DNA from: Nematostella vectensis
Lineage: Eukaryota > Cnidaria > Anthozoa > Actiniaria > Edwardsiidae
Direction of reading: 5' to 3'
NCBI RefSeq assembly: GCF_932526225.1
Contig: NC_064034.1
Span: forward strand, 5,442,001-5,506,000
DNA: 64,000 bases
In this document: positions 1 through 12,900 of the stretch, piece by piece
Numbering within the stretch: position 1 is the first letter of the stretch
How the letters are laid out: each line of letters begins with the position of its first letter
Notes under the pieces: model-generated
Database searches by the model: none
What the model was told of the DNA's origin: nothing
The model's input: the letters and a program-made list of their open reading frames with translations, nothing else
Program-made: the position numbers and the translations under genes

Positions 1-3000
1 ATATCGATATGAATACCCGCGTGTATCATAGGGTGGGAGAGGAGAATGCATGGGATATCGATATGAATACCCGCGTGTATCATAGGGTGGGAGAGGAGAA
101 TGCATGGGATATCGATATGAATACCCGCGTATATCATAGGGTGGTAGAAGAGAGTGCATGGGATATCGATATGAATACCCGCGTATATCATAGAGTGGGA
201 GAGGAGAGTGCATGGGATATCGATATGAATACCCGCGTATATCATAGGGTGGGAGAGGAGAGTGCATGGGATATCGATATGTGAACCCGCGTGTATCATA
301 GGATGGGAGAAGAGAGTGCATGAGATATCGATATGAATACCCGCGTGTATTATAGGGTGGGAGAGGAGAATGCATGGGATATCGATATGAATACCCGCGT
401 ATATCATAGGATGGGAGAAGAGAGTGCATGGGATATCGATATGAATACCCGCGTATATCATAGGATGGGAGAAGAGAGTGCATGGGATATCGATATGAAT
501 ACCCGCTTATATCATAGGGTGGGAGAGGAGAGTGCATGGGATATCGATATGTGAACCCGCGTGTATCATAGGATGGGAGAAGAGAGTGCATGAGATATCG
601 ATATGAATACCCGCGTGTATTATAGGGTGGGAGAGGAGAATGCATGGGATATCGATATGAATACCCGCGTGTATCATAGGGTGGGAGAGGAGAATGCATG
701 AGATATCGATATGAATACCCGCGTATATCATAGGGTGTGAGAGGAGAGTGCATGGGATATCGATATGAATACCCGCGTATATCATAGGGTGGGAGAGGAG
801 AGTGCATGAGATATCGATATGAATACCCGCGTATATCATAGGGTGGGAGAGGAGAGTGCATGGGATATCGATATGAATACCCGCGTATATCATAGGGTGT
901 GAGAGGAGAGTGCATGGGATATCGATATGAATACCCGCGTATATCAAAGGGTGGGAGAAGAGAGTGCATGGGATATCGATATGAATTCCCGCGTATATCA
1001 TAGGATGGGAGAGGAGAGTGCATGGGATATCGATATGAATACCCGCGTATATCATAGGGTGGGAGAAGAGAGTGCATGGGATATCGATATGAATACCTGC
1101 GTGTATCATAGGGTGGGAGAAGAGAGTGCATGGGATATCGATATGAATACCCGCGTATATCATAGGGTGGGAGAAGAGAGTGCATGGGATATCGATATGA
1201 ATACCCGCGTATATCATAGGGTGGTAGAAGAGAGTGCATGGGATATCGATATGAATACCCGCGTATATCATAGGGTGGTAGAAGAGAGTGCATGGGATAT
1301 CGATATGAATACCCGCGTATATCATAGGGTGGGAGAGGAGAGTGCATGGGGATATCGATATGTGAACCCGCGTGTATCATAGGATGGGAGAAAAGAGTGC
1401 ATGAGATATCGATATGAATACCCGCGTGTATTATAGGGTGGGAGAGGAGAATGCATGGGATATCGATATGAATACCCGCGTATATCATAGGATGGGAGAA
1501 GAGAGTGCATGGGATATCGATATGAATACCCGCGTATATCATAGGATGGGAGAAGAGAGTGCATGGGATATCGATATGAATATCCGCTTATATCATAGGG
1601 TGGGAGAGGAGAGTGCATGGGATATCGATATGTGAACCCGCGTGTATCATAGGATGGGAGAAGAGAGTGCATGAGATATCGATATGAATACCCGCGTGTA
1701 TTATAGGGTGGGAGAGGAGAATGCATGGGATATCGATATGAATACCCGCGTGTATCATAGGGTGGGAGAGGAGAATGCATGGGATATCGATATGAATACC
1801 CGCGTGTATCATAGGGTGGGAGAGGAGAATGCATGGGATATCGATATGAATACCCGCGTATATCATAGGGTGGTAGAAGAGAGTGCATGGGATATCGATA
1901 TGATTACCCGCGTATATCATAGAGTGGGAGAGGAGAGTGCATGGGATATCGATATGAATACCCGCGTATATCATAGGGTGGGAGAGGAGAGTGCATGGGA
2001 TATCGATATGTGAACCCGCGTGTATCATAGGATGGGAGAAGAGAGTGCATGAGATATCGATATGAATACCTGCGTGTATTATAGGGTGGGAGAGGAGAAT
2101 GCATGGGATATCGATATGAATACCCGCGTATATCATAGGATGGGAGAAGAGAGTGCATGGGATATCGATATGAATACCCGCGTATATCATAGGATGGGAG
2201 AAGAGAGTGCATGGGATATCGATATGAATACCCGCTTATATCATAGGGTGGGAGAGGAGAGTGCATGGGATATCGATATGTGAACCCGCGTGTATCATAG
2301 GATGGGAGAAGAGAGTGCATGAGATATCGATATGAATACCCGCGTGTATTATAGGGTGGGAGAGGAGAATGCATGGGATATCGATATGAATACCCGCGTG
2401 TATCATAGGGTGGGAGAGGAGAATGCATGGGATATCGATATGAATACCCGCGTGTATCATAGGGTGGGAGAGGAGAGTGCATGGGATATCGATATGTGAA
2501 CCCGCGTGTATCATAGGATGGGAGAAGGGAGTGCATGAGATATCGATATGAATACCCGCGTGTATTATAGGGTGGGAGAGGAGAATGCATGGGATATCGA
2601 TATGAATACCCGCGTGTATCATAGGGTGGGAGAGGAGAATGCATGGGATATCGATATGAATACCCGCGTGTATCATAGGGTGGGAGAGGAGAATGCATGG
2701 GATATCGATATGAATACCCGCGTATATCATAGGGTGGTAGAAGAGAGTGCATGGGATATCGATATGAATACCCGCGTATATCATAGAGTGGGAGAGGAGA
2801 GTGCATGGGATATCGATATGAATACCCGCGTATATCATAGGGTGGGAGAGGAGAGTGCATGGGATATCGATATGTGAACCCGCGTGTATCATAGGATGGG
2901 AGAAGAGAGTGCATGAGATATCGATATGAATACCCGCGTGTATTATAGGGTGGGAGAGGAGAATGCATGGGATATCGATATGAATACCCGCGTATATCAT

Positions 3001-5890
3001 AGGATGGGAGAAGAGAGTGCATGGGATATCGATATGAATACCCGCGTATATCATAGGATGGGAGAAGAGAGTGCATGGGATATCGATATGAATACCCGCT
3101 TATATCATAGGGTGGGAGAGGAGAGTGCATGGGATATCGATATGTGAACCCGCGTGTATCATAGGATGGGAGAAGAGAGTGCATGAGATATCGATATGAA
3201 TACCCGCGTGTATTATAGGGTGGGAGAGGAGAATGCATGGGATATCGATATGAATACCCGCGTGTATCATAGGGTGGGAGAGGAGAATGCATGAGATATC
3301 GATATGAATACCCGCGTATATCATAGGGTGTGAGAGGAGAGTGCATGGGATATCGATATGAATACCCGCGTATATCATAGGGTGGGAGAGGAGAGTGCAT
3401 GAGATATCGATATGAATACCCGCGTATATCATAGGGTGGGAGAGGAGAGTGCATGGGATATCGATATGAATACCCGCGTATATCATAGGGTGTGAGAGGA
3501 GAGTGCATGGGATATCGATATGAATACCCGCGTATATCAAAGGGTGGGAGAAGAGAGTGCATGGGATATCGATATGAATTCCCGCGTATATCATAGGATG
3601 GGAGAGGAGAGTGCATGGGATATCGATATGAATACCCGCGTATATCATAGGGTGGGAGAAGAGAGTGCATGGGATATCGATATGAATACCTGCGTGTATC
3701 ATAGGGTGGGAGAAGAGAGTGCATGGGATATCGATATGAATACCCGCGTATATCATAGGGTGGGAGAAGAGAGTGCATGGGATATCGATATGAATACCCG
3801 CGTATATCATAGGGTGGTAGAAGAGAGTGCATGGGATATCGATATGAATACCCGCGTATATCATAGGGTGGTAGAAGAGAGTGCATGGGATATCGATATG
3901 AATACCCGCGTATATCATAGGGTGGGAGAGGAGAGTGCATGGGGATATCGATATGTGAACCCGCGTGTATCATAGGATGGGAGAAAAGAGTGCATGAGAT
4001 ATCGATATGAATACCCGCGTGTATTATAGGGTGGGAGAGGAGAATGCATGGGATATCGATATGAATACCCGCGTATATCATAGGATGGGAGAAGAGAGTG
4101 CATGGGATATCGATATGAATACCCGCGTATATCATAGGATGGGAGAAGAGAGTGCATGGGATATCGATATGAATACCCGCTTATATCATAGGGTGGGAGA
4201 GGAGAGTGCATGGGATATCGATATGTGAACCCGCGTGTATCATAGGATGGGAGAAGAGAGTGCATGAGATATCGATATGAATACCCGCGTGTATTATAGG
4301 GTGGGAGAGGAGAATGCATGGGATATCGATATGAATACCCGCGTGTATCATAGGGTGGGAGAGGAGAATGCATGGGATATCGATATGAATACCCGCGTGT
4401 ATCATAGGGTGGGAGAGGAGAATGCATGGGATATCGATATGAATACCCGCGTATATCATAGGGTGGTAGAAGAGAGTGCATGGGATATCGATATGATTAC
4501 CCGCGTATATCATAGAGTGGGAGAGGAGAGTGCATGGGATATCGATATGAATACCCGCGTATATCATAGGGTGGGAGAGGAGAGTGCATGGGATATCGAT
4601 ATGTGAACCCGCGTGTATCATAGGATGGGAGAAGAGAGTGCATGAGATATCGATATGAATACCTGCGTGTATTATAGGGTGGGAGAGGAGAATGCATGGG
4701 ATATCGATATGAATACCCGCGTATATCATAGGATGGGAGAAGAGAGTGCATGGGATATCGATATGAATACCCGCGTATATCATAGGATGGGAGAAGAGAG
4801 TGCATGGGATATCGATATGAATACCCGCTTATATCATAGGGTGGGAGAGGAGAGTGCATGGGATATCGATATGTGAACCCGCGTGTATCATAGGATGGGA
4901 GAAGAGAGTGCATGAGATATCGATATGAATACCCGCGTGTATTATAGGGTGGGAGAGGAGAATGCATGGGATATCGATATGAATACCCGCGTGTATCATA
5001 GGGTGGGAGAGGAGAATGCATGGGATATCGATATGAATACCCGCGTGTATCATAGGGTGGGAGAGGAGAGTGCATGGGATATCGATATGTGAACCCGCGT
5101 GTATCATAGGATGGGAGAAGAGAGTGCATGAGATATCGATATGAATACCCGCGTGTATTATAGGGTGGGAGAGGAGAATGCATGGGATATCGATATGAAT
5201 ACCCGCGTGTATCATAGGGTGGGAGAGGAGAATGCATGGGATATCGATATGAATACCCGCGTGTATCATAGGGTGGGAGAGGAGAATGCATGGGATATCG
5301 ATATGAATACCCGCGTATATCATAGGGTGGTAGAAGAGAGTGCATGGGATATCGATATGAATACCCGCGTATATCATAGAGTGGGAGAGGAGAGTGCATG
5401 GGATATCGATATGAATACCCGCGTATATCATAGGGTGGGAGAGGAGAGTGCATGGGATATCGATATGTGAACCCGCGTGTATCATAGGATGGGAGAAGAG
5501 AGTGCATGAGATATCGATATGAATACCCGCGTGTATTATAGGGTGGGAGAGGAGAATGCATGGGATATCGATATGAATACCCGCGTATATCATAGGATGG
5601 GAGAAGAGAGTGCATGGGATATCGATATGAATACCCGCGTATATCATAGGATGGGAGAAGAGAGTGCATGGGATATCGATATGAATACCCGCTTATATCA
5701 TAGGGTGGGAGAGGAGAGTGCATGGGATATCGATATGTGAACCCGCGTGTATCATAGGATGGGAGAAGAGAGTGCATGAGATATCGATATGAATACCCGC
5801 GTGTATTATAGGGTGGGAGAGGAGAATGCATGGGATATCGATATGAATACCCGCGTGTATCATAGGGTGGGAGAGGAGAATGCATGGGAT
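1..5890. repeat. 2,593-bp higher-order repeat within the 54-bp satellite (2 full copies plus about 0.27)
   Basis: The order of variant 54-bp units in 1-2593 recurs at 2594-5186 and starts a third time at 5187, fading near 5890. The period is 48 units plus one base. The extra base is a four-G run (near 1347 and 3940) that shifts frame at the same place in each copy. Comparing copies 1 and 2 I noticed only two substitutions, near 1578/4171 and 2527/5120. Units carrying TGTGAACCC sit at 280, 550, 1361, 1631, 2009, 2279, 2495 and 2873 and repeat at +2593. Confidence 0.9.
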
Positions 5891-6345
5891 ATCGATATGA
5901 ATACCCGCGTGTATCATAGGGTGGGAGAGGAGAATGCATGGGATATCGATATGAATACCCGCGTATATCATAGGATGGGAGAGGAGAGTGCATGGGATAT
6001 CGATGTGTGAACCCGCGTATATCATAGGATGGGAGAAGAGAGTGCATGAGATATCGATATGAATACCCCCGTATATCATAGGGTGGGAGAGGAGAGTGCA
6101 TGGGATATCGATATGAATACCCGCGTATATCATAGGGTGGGAGAGGAGAATGCATGGGATATCGATATGAATACCCGCGTGTATCATAGGGTGGAAGAAG
6201 AGAGTGCATGGGATATCGATATGAATACCCGCGTATATCATAGGGTGGGAGAGTAGAGTGCATGGGATATCGATATGAATACCCGCGTGTATCATAGGGT
6301 GGGAGAGGAGAGTGCATGGGATATCGATATGAAAACCTGCGTATT
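1..6345. repeat. 54-bp satellite array (about 117 units), open at the left window edge
   Basis: Near-identical 54-bp units run head to tail from base 1 until the phase decays at about 6345. Each unit contains the 10-bp palindrome ATATCGATAT, then a GAATACCCGCGT segment, ATCATAGG, a purine-rich GGGAGAGGAGA stretch and TGCATGG. Because 54 is divisible by three, both strands stay open for long stretches: plus-strand peptide MNTRVYHRVGEESAWDID, minus-strand peptides based on MIYAGIHIDIPCTLLSHP or MHSPLPPYDTRGYSYRYP. Stops recur in variant units and changes are not confined to synonymous sites, so I read it as non-coding satellite. Confidence 0.97.
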
Positions 6346-9027
6346 TCATAGGTTTAAGGTGGATAGAATGGGATGCATTGATCTTTGTGATGTACAGCGA
6401 TGAACAGTGTGAAAGGCTGCGTATGCCTAACACGTTCGTGTTACTAGGAGAGATGATTATGAATTATGTTATGGTGATGATGGTTAGAATTAGCTCTATA
6501 CGATATATGTTAGAAAGTAACGAGGACAATGAAAATGATGACAATGACAACTGCATCGTCGATGAAAATAATGTTCATAGAAATTTTTAATGACGTGACG
6601 ATGATGATGATAATATTATTGGTGACGACGACGATATGACGATCAGTAAAGCCAACTTGGATCCTCTGCTAGTCAAAACAAAATTTTCCATAAATAGTCA
6701 ATAGCAATACGATACATCATCATTAAAACTTTTGTGTTTTTGAAAGATGATAGCGTAGAGCTTATCGCACGGTACACCGCTGACCCCCCCTCAAGAAAGT
6801 GCTGGCGCCAAATGTGGTTATTGGGACCCAAGTCGAGGCAGGTTTGCTATGTTTGCATATTGCGCATACCATCACTCAGCATAAACCCTCCGCTGTAAAC
6901 AGGAAAAATCCGCATTTCGGACAAACTTAATCAAAGTGCCTGTCTTGCAGCCTTCCTAAACCGCTGTATCAGTTCATCAAAGAAGGTAATGCGTTCTACC
7001 CTGGTTGAACCATCATCATTTAGCACAGTGATTTATATTCTAAACCGGCAACCAGATCAATACGCAGCGAACCATATTATAAGGGGAGTATTGCAATGGT
7101 TTTGATTTTTCCCGCAGATGATAGTTCTTTAGGGGTGTGATTATGATATAGAATGAGATGCTACCCACTAAAAGGACTAAAGCATTAGCTGAAAAATTCT
7201 TTAAGAATGTTTTTAAAGGCACAATATGTAAATCTAAATCACAAGACTGATTAAGATGATAAGAAACGCGTTTAAACTTTGTCTAATAACTCTAAATATC
7301 CAAGCCAAGGAAACACGGGACCAACCCATAGGGCACTTTATATATAGTTCTCATATGCAGTGATATGTTGGTGTCGCCTAGGTACTTTTCAGACTTTTGG
7401 GTGGATGTTTGTTCCAATTCTCGCATTCCACGCATCATAGATTCGGTTTCGTTTGTGTACTTTGTCTAAAGGGTCACAGCGTGTGTGCAATGGTCTTATT
7501 TGGCTATTTCTTTTTTTAGTCTCTCTATCAGGACTGCAAGTACGATTTTTTTTTGTAAACATTCTTAGTTAATAAACCTATAGACACGAAACAACCATGG
7601 ACAACTAAATCGGAAGATATACTTTCTTATTTGTGTCCAATTAAAAATACTGGCTTAAAATGTTATGGGGGAGGGGGGGGGGGATGGTATGAGAGATATT
7701 GAAGCAGCGAAGCTTATTAGTTGCAGCGTAAAATTTAAAATTGAACAACGATTAGAGTAACAGAATCACAGAAAAATAACTGACTGAATTGATTGATGGT
7801 TCTTTAATGTGAAGTATAAAGTGCAAGGATTATAAAGTGCAAGGATTATAAGTATTAGAGTAAGAATGAGCAGGATAAAGCTTTGTTCAAAAGTATATAC
7901 AATATATTAGCTTTCTTTTTTTATTACGATATTTTTTGTTATATTATATGTTCTATTTTTTTTTTCATTACGATTTTTTTTTGTTATACTATATGTTCTT
8001 GATTCTTTTGGATTTTGGAGTCTAAAATATAGTTCGCGCCACCAAATAGCCAGTCAAGTGATTTTTTTTCTGCTTTTATTTGCAAAGTAAAATACGCCGT
8101 TATATCCAAACACCAAATAGTTATTTTCCTAGTTTTTAGCATTTCCACTAGGGGGATTTTCACTAGGTCAGCTGATTTACCGCTGGGTTACGCGAGTCTG
8201 TTCCGGCTTGGCCAAGGTGATCTCGTGCTTCCGGTTGAAGAGGGCACGGTAGCTTCCGTTCTTTCGCGCGTGACGACACTTAGCACTTATATGGTCATAC
8301 GTTTCAGCGGATAATGAACCCTCGCCATGAGTTTAGTAACGTTGAAAACTGTGATTACTCCACTGATGTAGGACTCTCGTGAAAAACTAATTTACGATAA
8401 ATCTACTGAAATATGGTATGTATTCTGTAATCCATAGCCCATGTGTGGGCCATTATGGCAGCTTTTTTTTCCTTTTTTAAGTTTTGCGTTAAGTTTGTTG
8501 TTGCTTAATGTATTTGTCATCGTCATATTTTCCCTACATTGTTTTCCTTGTATTCAGAAGCGCAGAAGAAAACTTAAATGTGAGAAAAATTATTAGCTTT
8601 TCACAAGACATCTCGAAAAATCGCGCACATTTTAATTAAATGCTGCAGTCTCACGAGTTATAAAATGTTTTTTTTTTCTGTTTAGCGTTGTTTTAATATT
8701 AATATAATTGACTTTCACCGCAGAATCGCTAGTTATAGAATGGACCAATGAAAGAGCGCGCATTGCGCGTTTTGAGGACAGGTGTTTCGCGGGAGTCTTT
8801 TCACAGCCAAACGTCGTTGATATAATACGCAAGTTTAGAGGGAATTTTAGCCACTAATGAGTACTCATTACTTCAAGGTTCGATTTCTAGGTCAGGATAG
8901 GGCTTTCTTTCTCTATTTCATAAATACCGTTTACCAGAAATAAGAGATATCCGTGCCATTCACATTTTTCTTTTCACACGCTTATACGGCACTTCGTTTT
9001 TTCTTTCAGACTAAGCCATACTTGGAG
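6346..9027. other. Intergenic, no gene recognised
   Basis: AT-rich sequence with poly-T and poly-G tracts (for example a G run at about 7670-7681), a short direct repeat of AAGTGCAAGGATTATA near 7817-7851, and no open frame that looks conserved. The last 20 bases before 9010 form a good pyrimidine tract and CAG acceptor, so a 5'-untranslated exon of the following gene may lie in this stretch. Confidence 0.6.
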
Positions 9028-9573
9028 ATGGGAAACGACTCTTCGAAAAAAGCGAATTCTCAGGCTCAATCGCAGAATCAAACATCAAGTCATGAAAGGT
9101 CAATAGACGGAGTAAGACGTATTCTTCTCGTCCATAACTCCTCGACGAATGAGGAGCTTCAATCGGTGAAAAATTTCCGCGATGCCTTGGTTCAAGCCGC
9201 TCCAGGGAGCATTAAAATCGACAAACTAGTCAACATTGCTGAAAAGAGCGAGAATTTCCAGGGTGTTACGTGGTTAGAAAAACTGAATAATGTGATTTTG
9301 ATCCGACTTTCTACGGAACACGTGCAGAAAATAGCGGATACTCTTCGAAAAAATAATTTGGTGGACGAAAATGACCATCTTCATGGCAAAGTCATGGGGA
9401 TCTCGTTCGGAAAGGAACTCCCCGCCGGATGGCCTCCGTCAGGCTCTAACAGGCGTGAGCAAGATCAGAGGGATTTCGTGTTTGGTTTGGAGGATGAAAA
9501 TAACGCGAAAGCGAAGGATTTTACAGGGGCCAAGTTGAACTCTCTTGTGGCAGCGATAATGGCTACTAACTGA
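9028..9573 (+). CDS. 181-aa protein with N-myristoylation signal, TIR/SEFIR-like region possible
   Basis: I chose the ATG at 9028 rather than the upstream in-frame ATG because a polypyrimidine tract and CAG acceptor end at 9010, so the preceding codons are probably intronic. The protein starts MGNDSSKK, a good N-myristoylation signal (Gly2, Ser6), followed by a polar linker rich in Ser and Gln. From about residue 35 a compact region begins with a hydrophobic strand (RRILLVHNSS), a helix, a second strand (NNVILIRLS) and a third (VMGISF). This resembles TIR/SEFIR or other flavodoxin-like folds, but I see no decisive motif. The coding part is one exon; AATAAA follows about 55 bases after the stop. 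It would act at the inner face of a membrane if myristoylated. The family is not identified. Confidence 0.6.
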   Translation: MGNDSSKKANSQAQSQNQTSSHERSIDGVRRILLVHNSSTNEELQSVKNFRDALVQAAPGSIKIDKLVNIAEKSENFQGVTWLEKLNNVILIRLSTEHVQKIADTLRKNNLVDENDHLHGKVMGISFGKELPAGWPPSGSNRREQDQRDFVFGLEDENNAKAKDFTGAKLNSLVAAIMATN

Positions 9574-9971
9574 AATGTGGGCTATTTTGCTTGTTGGGTG
9601 AAAAAAGATGCTAGTGTGTATGAATCCAATAAATAATAGTCTAAAATTTAAAAGCATAAATGATACAGACGTTTTTTTTTATGGTTACGGATCGGAACCG
9701 GAATTATACTTCTTGTGTGCTTATAGGTTAATGTTGCTTAATTGTATATTGTTTAAACTTTATACAAAATAATCTATAGAAATTTGTGAAAATATTTTTA
9801 TAAAAAAGAACAAATTAAACAAATTGTAGAATTTGTAGAAGTCACATACTTTGCCGGCTACCGGTAGCCTGCCCGTAGCCGAGGCTAGCTACCGGAAGTG
9901 AATGCTTTTTTTGATGTGGCAACTACTTCCGGTTGTAAGGGAGTGTTCTGTTGTTTTGAGAGAAGACAAAC

Positions 9972-12900
9972 ATGGCGGCGAAGCCAAAAGACTACACTGT
10001 GATCCCCTTGTCAACTAACCCCTCTCAGCCCAGAGAGCAAAAAAGAAGTCAAGTTGCTCGAGCAAGGGATTCTCTGGAACAACCTTTCGATGAGGAATTC
10101 TGGAATAAGGTAGTTGGTTTGTTAGAAAATCAAATATATATTTCGAATGTGCTCAGAATCAGAAATGCGAATCTCTGAGCTTGTTATTATTTATATATGT
10201 AAGCTTATATATCTAAAGCTTTGATCCTTCCTTGGTCGAAGTGAACATGCAATTTCTCAAGAAAGAAAGTCATAGACAAAAATACGTTTTATTAGTCGCA
10301 GAACATTTCTTTGATTGATCTTTGATAAGCTCATTTGTTTATCATTTTTGAGCATTTTTTGTCTACTCCACGTGCGTTCCGAATGACTGCACGCTCTCAA
10401 GCGTCAATTTCTCGTAACATGAAAACTGCATTTGCAAGGGGGCAGATCAAATTCTCGGAATCAGTAAAGGTATCAGTAGAGGTATCGACCAAATCTATTT
10501 TATAAATAATGTTCCAGTCTCTTGAGATTTCATCATTATGAAAACAAGAAAAAAAATATGATATAGTTGAATATTTTTCTTGAATTCCGTGAATTCGAAC
10601 TGTTCTTTGCAAGGTTTCCGTGTCAAAATCAGACCCTTCAAACCAACTGGGCAAATGTTGTGAAAAGATAACGACCGATAATGTCTGGGCTATTTTGTTA
10701 TTTGTATTTGTTATTATAAAAATCTTGTAATTGGAGTGGTTGGTCATGCAAAGCATGGTCACACAACAAAATATGCTTTTGAACATAAAAATATCAAAAT
10801 ACATCTTCATTTATTAATCATAGCTGTCTATTTTCACAGCATACACCCCTCTCTTCAAAATGATATTGATATTCCTTACAAAGCCCCCAGGGGCGTAGCC
10901 AGGTGGGTGGCCCAGGCCCCCCTTCTAGAAGCCAAAAATACAGTAAATGTATGAAACATTATCTAAAATACAGGAGAAAATGCCTCCTGTTAAAAATCCT
11001 GGCAACGTCGCTGGCCCCAGAAAGATTAAGTCAACTCTTAGTGTAAACAGACGTCTTTTAAAGATAAAAAAGATGCTAGTAGAACAGCCTGATACGATGA
11101 TAGTATCTAGAAGCCGATACTGAATTAATGTTTCCATTATCAAAAATGTGTAGTTACAAGCTCTATTTTTGCACATTGAAAATAAGCAAAACCAGGGGCA
11201 GTAGGACTGGCCTAGAAATTTGAAGAGAGGGGTTGGTGGTGTGAACCTCAAGACAATGTTCAGAGACAAAGTTTTAGGACTAGAGATAATTTCATGCCAC
11301 TGATCTGAAAGTGTAGGGGTAGTATCTCTGCCCTTCTTGGCTGCCGCCTATGAAAGCAAAGGTGTTTTCCTGCATCATCACATACAAGATTATCTTCTTT
11401 CGAGAGTAAATAAAACCCAGAGTTAATAGAGTTCCACTTAAAAGAGTGTCAGAATTAATTTTTAAAGTAGTCTTAAGGACCAACCATTTGATATCTGGTG
11501 TGTTGGTAACATCCCCTCAACAAACTACAGCAGGTGCATACACAGTGCGCAGGGTGCTCGGAATCTTCAATTGCTATGCTTTCTTATGATACCTATGACT
11601 GTGAACCCCCCTTTGGCTGATTCTGGGAACGCGCCTGCTACAGCAATAAGAACAACATCATACAGTAAAGTGCACACAAGTATAAGCAACAAAATAAGGC
11701 TTATCTTTTTTCATAGAAGAATAATCCCATCATGTTGAGCTAAAAAAGTATTTTAGTGATGGCTATTGTGGGTATTTACAGTCTTACATTAACAGTAAAA
11801 GATTGCATTTCCTGTGATGCCTTATGCCATATTGCCCTACATGCAAATTCAGGTCCAAGATGTGTTTGCCAAGGGAGGGTTGTCCTGGGCTTTGGCTATG
11901 GATGAGGTCCGTACTGACAGACTTGTCATGGAATACAAAGAGCAAACCCTGCAGGTGCTGATACGTGACTGGCCGCAGAAAGAGGAGTATAAGGGCAAAC
12001 CTGAGCTCATAGCCAGCCTTGAACATCAGGTGACGGGATCTTGTTTGGGAGAGTTTATTGGAGCTCCTTTCCTCTCCCTCTCCCTTCCCCTTTGGTTACC
12101 AAAATTGGGGCAAAACTGTATGGTTTAAAAAAACTGGTTTAAAAAATGTTTTTATCTATCATAAAATAATGCTATACCAAGCTGTGTGTGCTCTAAAATA
12201 CGAGCATTTTCATCACAGCGTGAGAATAATTCATGCAGGTGCGCTAGATTATGGATAGCACAAAATTTAAATATTTGCACCGAAAACGTGAGTGGACAGC
12301 AAATAACTAGTTTAACAATCTCTTAACACAACTGTCTTGTTACCTGTGCAAAAATAGTTTTATTCCAGCCGACTGAGGCTCTGAGATAAGCAATTTTACA
12401 GAAGGCTTATCATTTGTGACTGCTAGCGTTGCAGTGTTCTAATTATAATTGCAAATTCGAGCCCGGGGGTGGGAGGAGCTTTCCCTTTTATAGCGGAACC
12501 TCGTGTTTAAGGTTTCACAATTAAGTGCTAAGATCATTCAGTAGTCCTAGGGCTCTGGGATATTTTTTAAGATAGCCTTATTTGTACTTTTTCATGTATA
12601 TTTTCTTTGCACCTGCCTACAAATATTCAGAAAAACTCTTAAAATGATAAAAATGAAAACAAAAGCCAAATTCATATATTTTTTTTGTTAATTATGATAC
12701 ACTGGCCTTTGCTATTTGTCCCCCCTGCTCATTTATGTTCAGTAATGGAATAACAAAATGTAACCCTTCCCTGCACTGCTTAAGTGCTAAGGTATTTCTT
12801 AGGATGAACTCCTCCACCCCCATTCCCTTGACCAAAAGATACACAGTTGCAACTTCTCCCCCACCCCACCCCCCCACCCCCTTTGAAAGCATACAAATAA

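Noticed and set aside
1-6345. CRISPR-like array
   Set aside because: No unique spacers; the whole 54-bp unit repeats, and the genome is eukaryotic.
9-6433. Many long open frames on both strands in the 54-bp array
   Set aside because: They follow from a unit length divisible by three. Stops recur in regular variant units and no start, splice or domain evidence exists.
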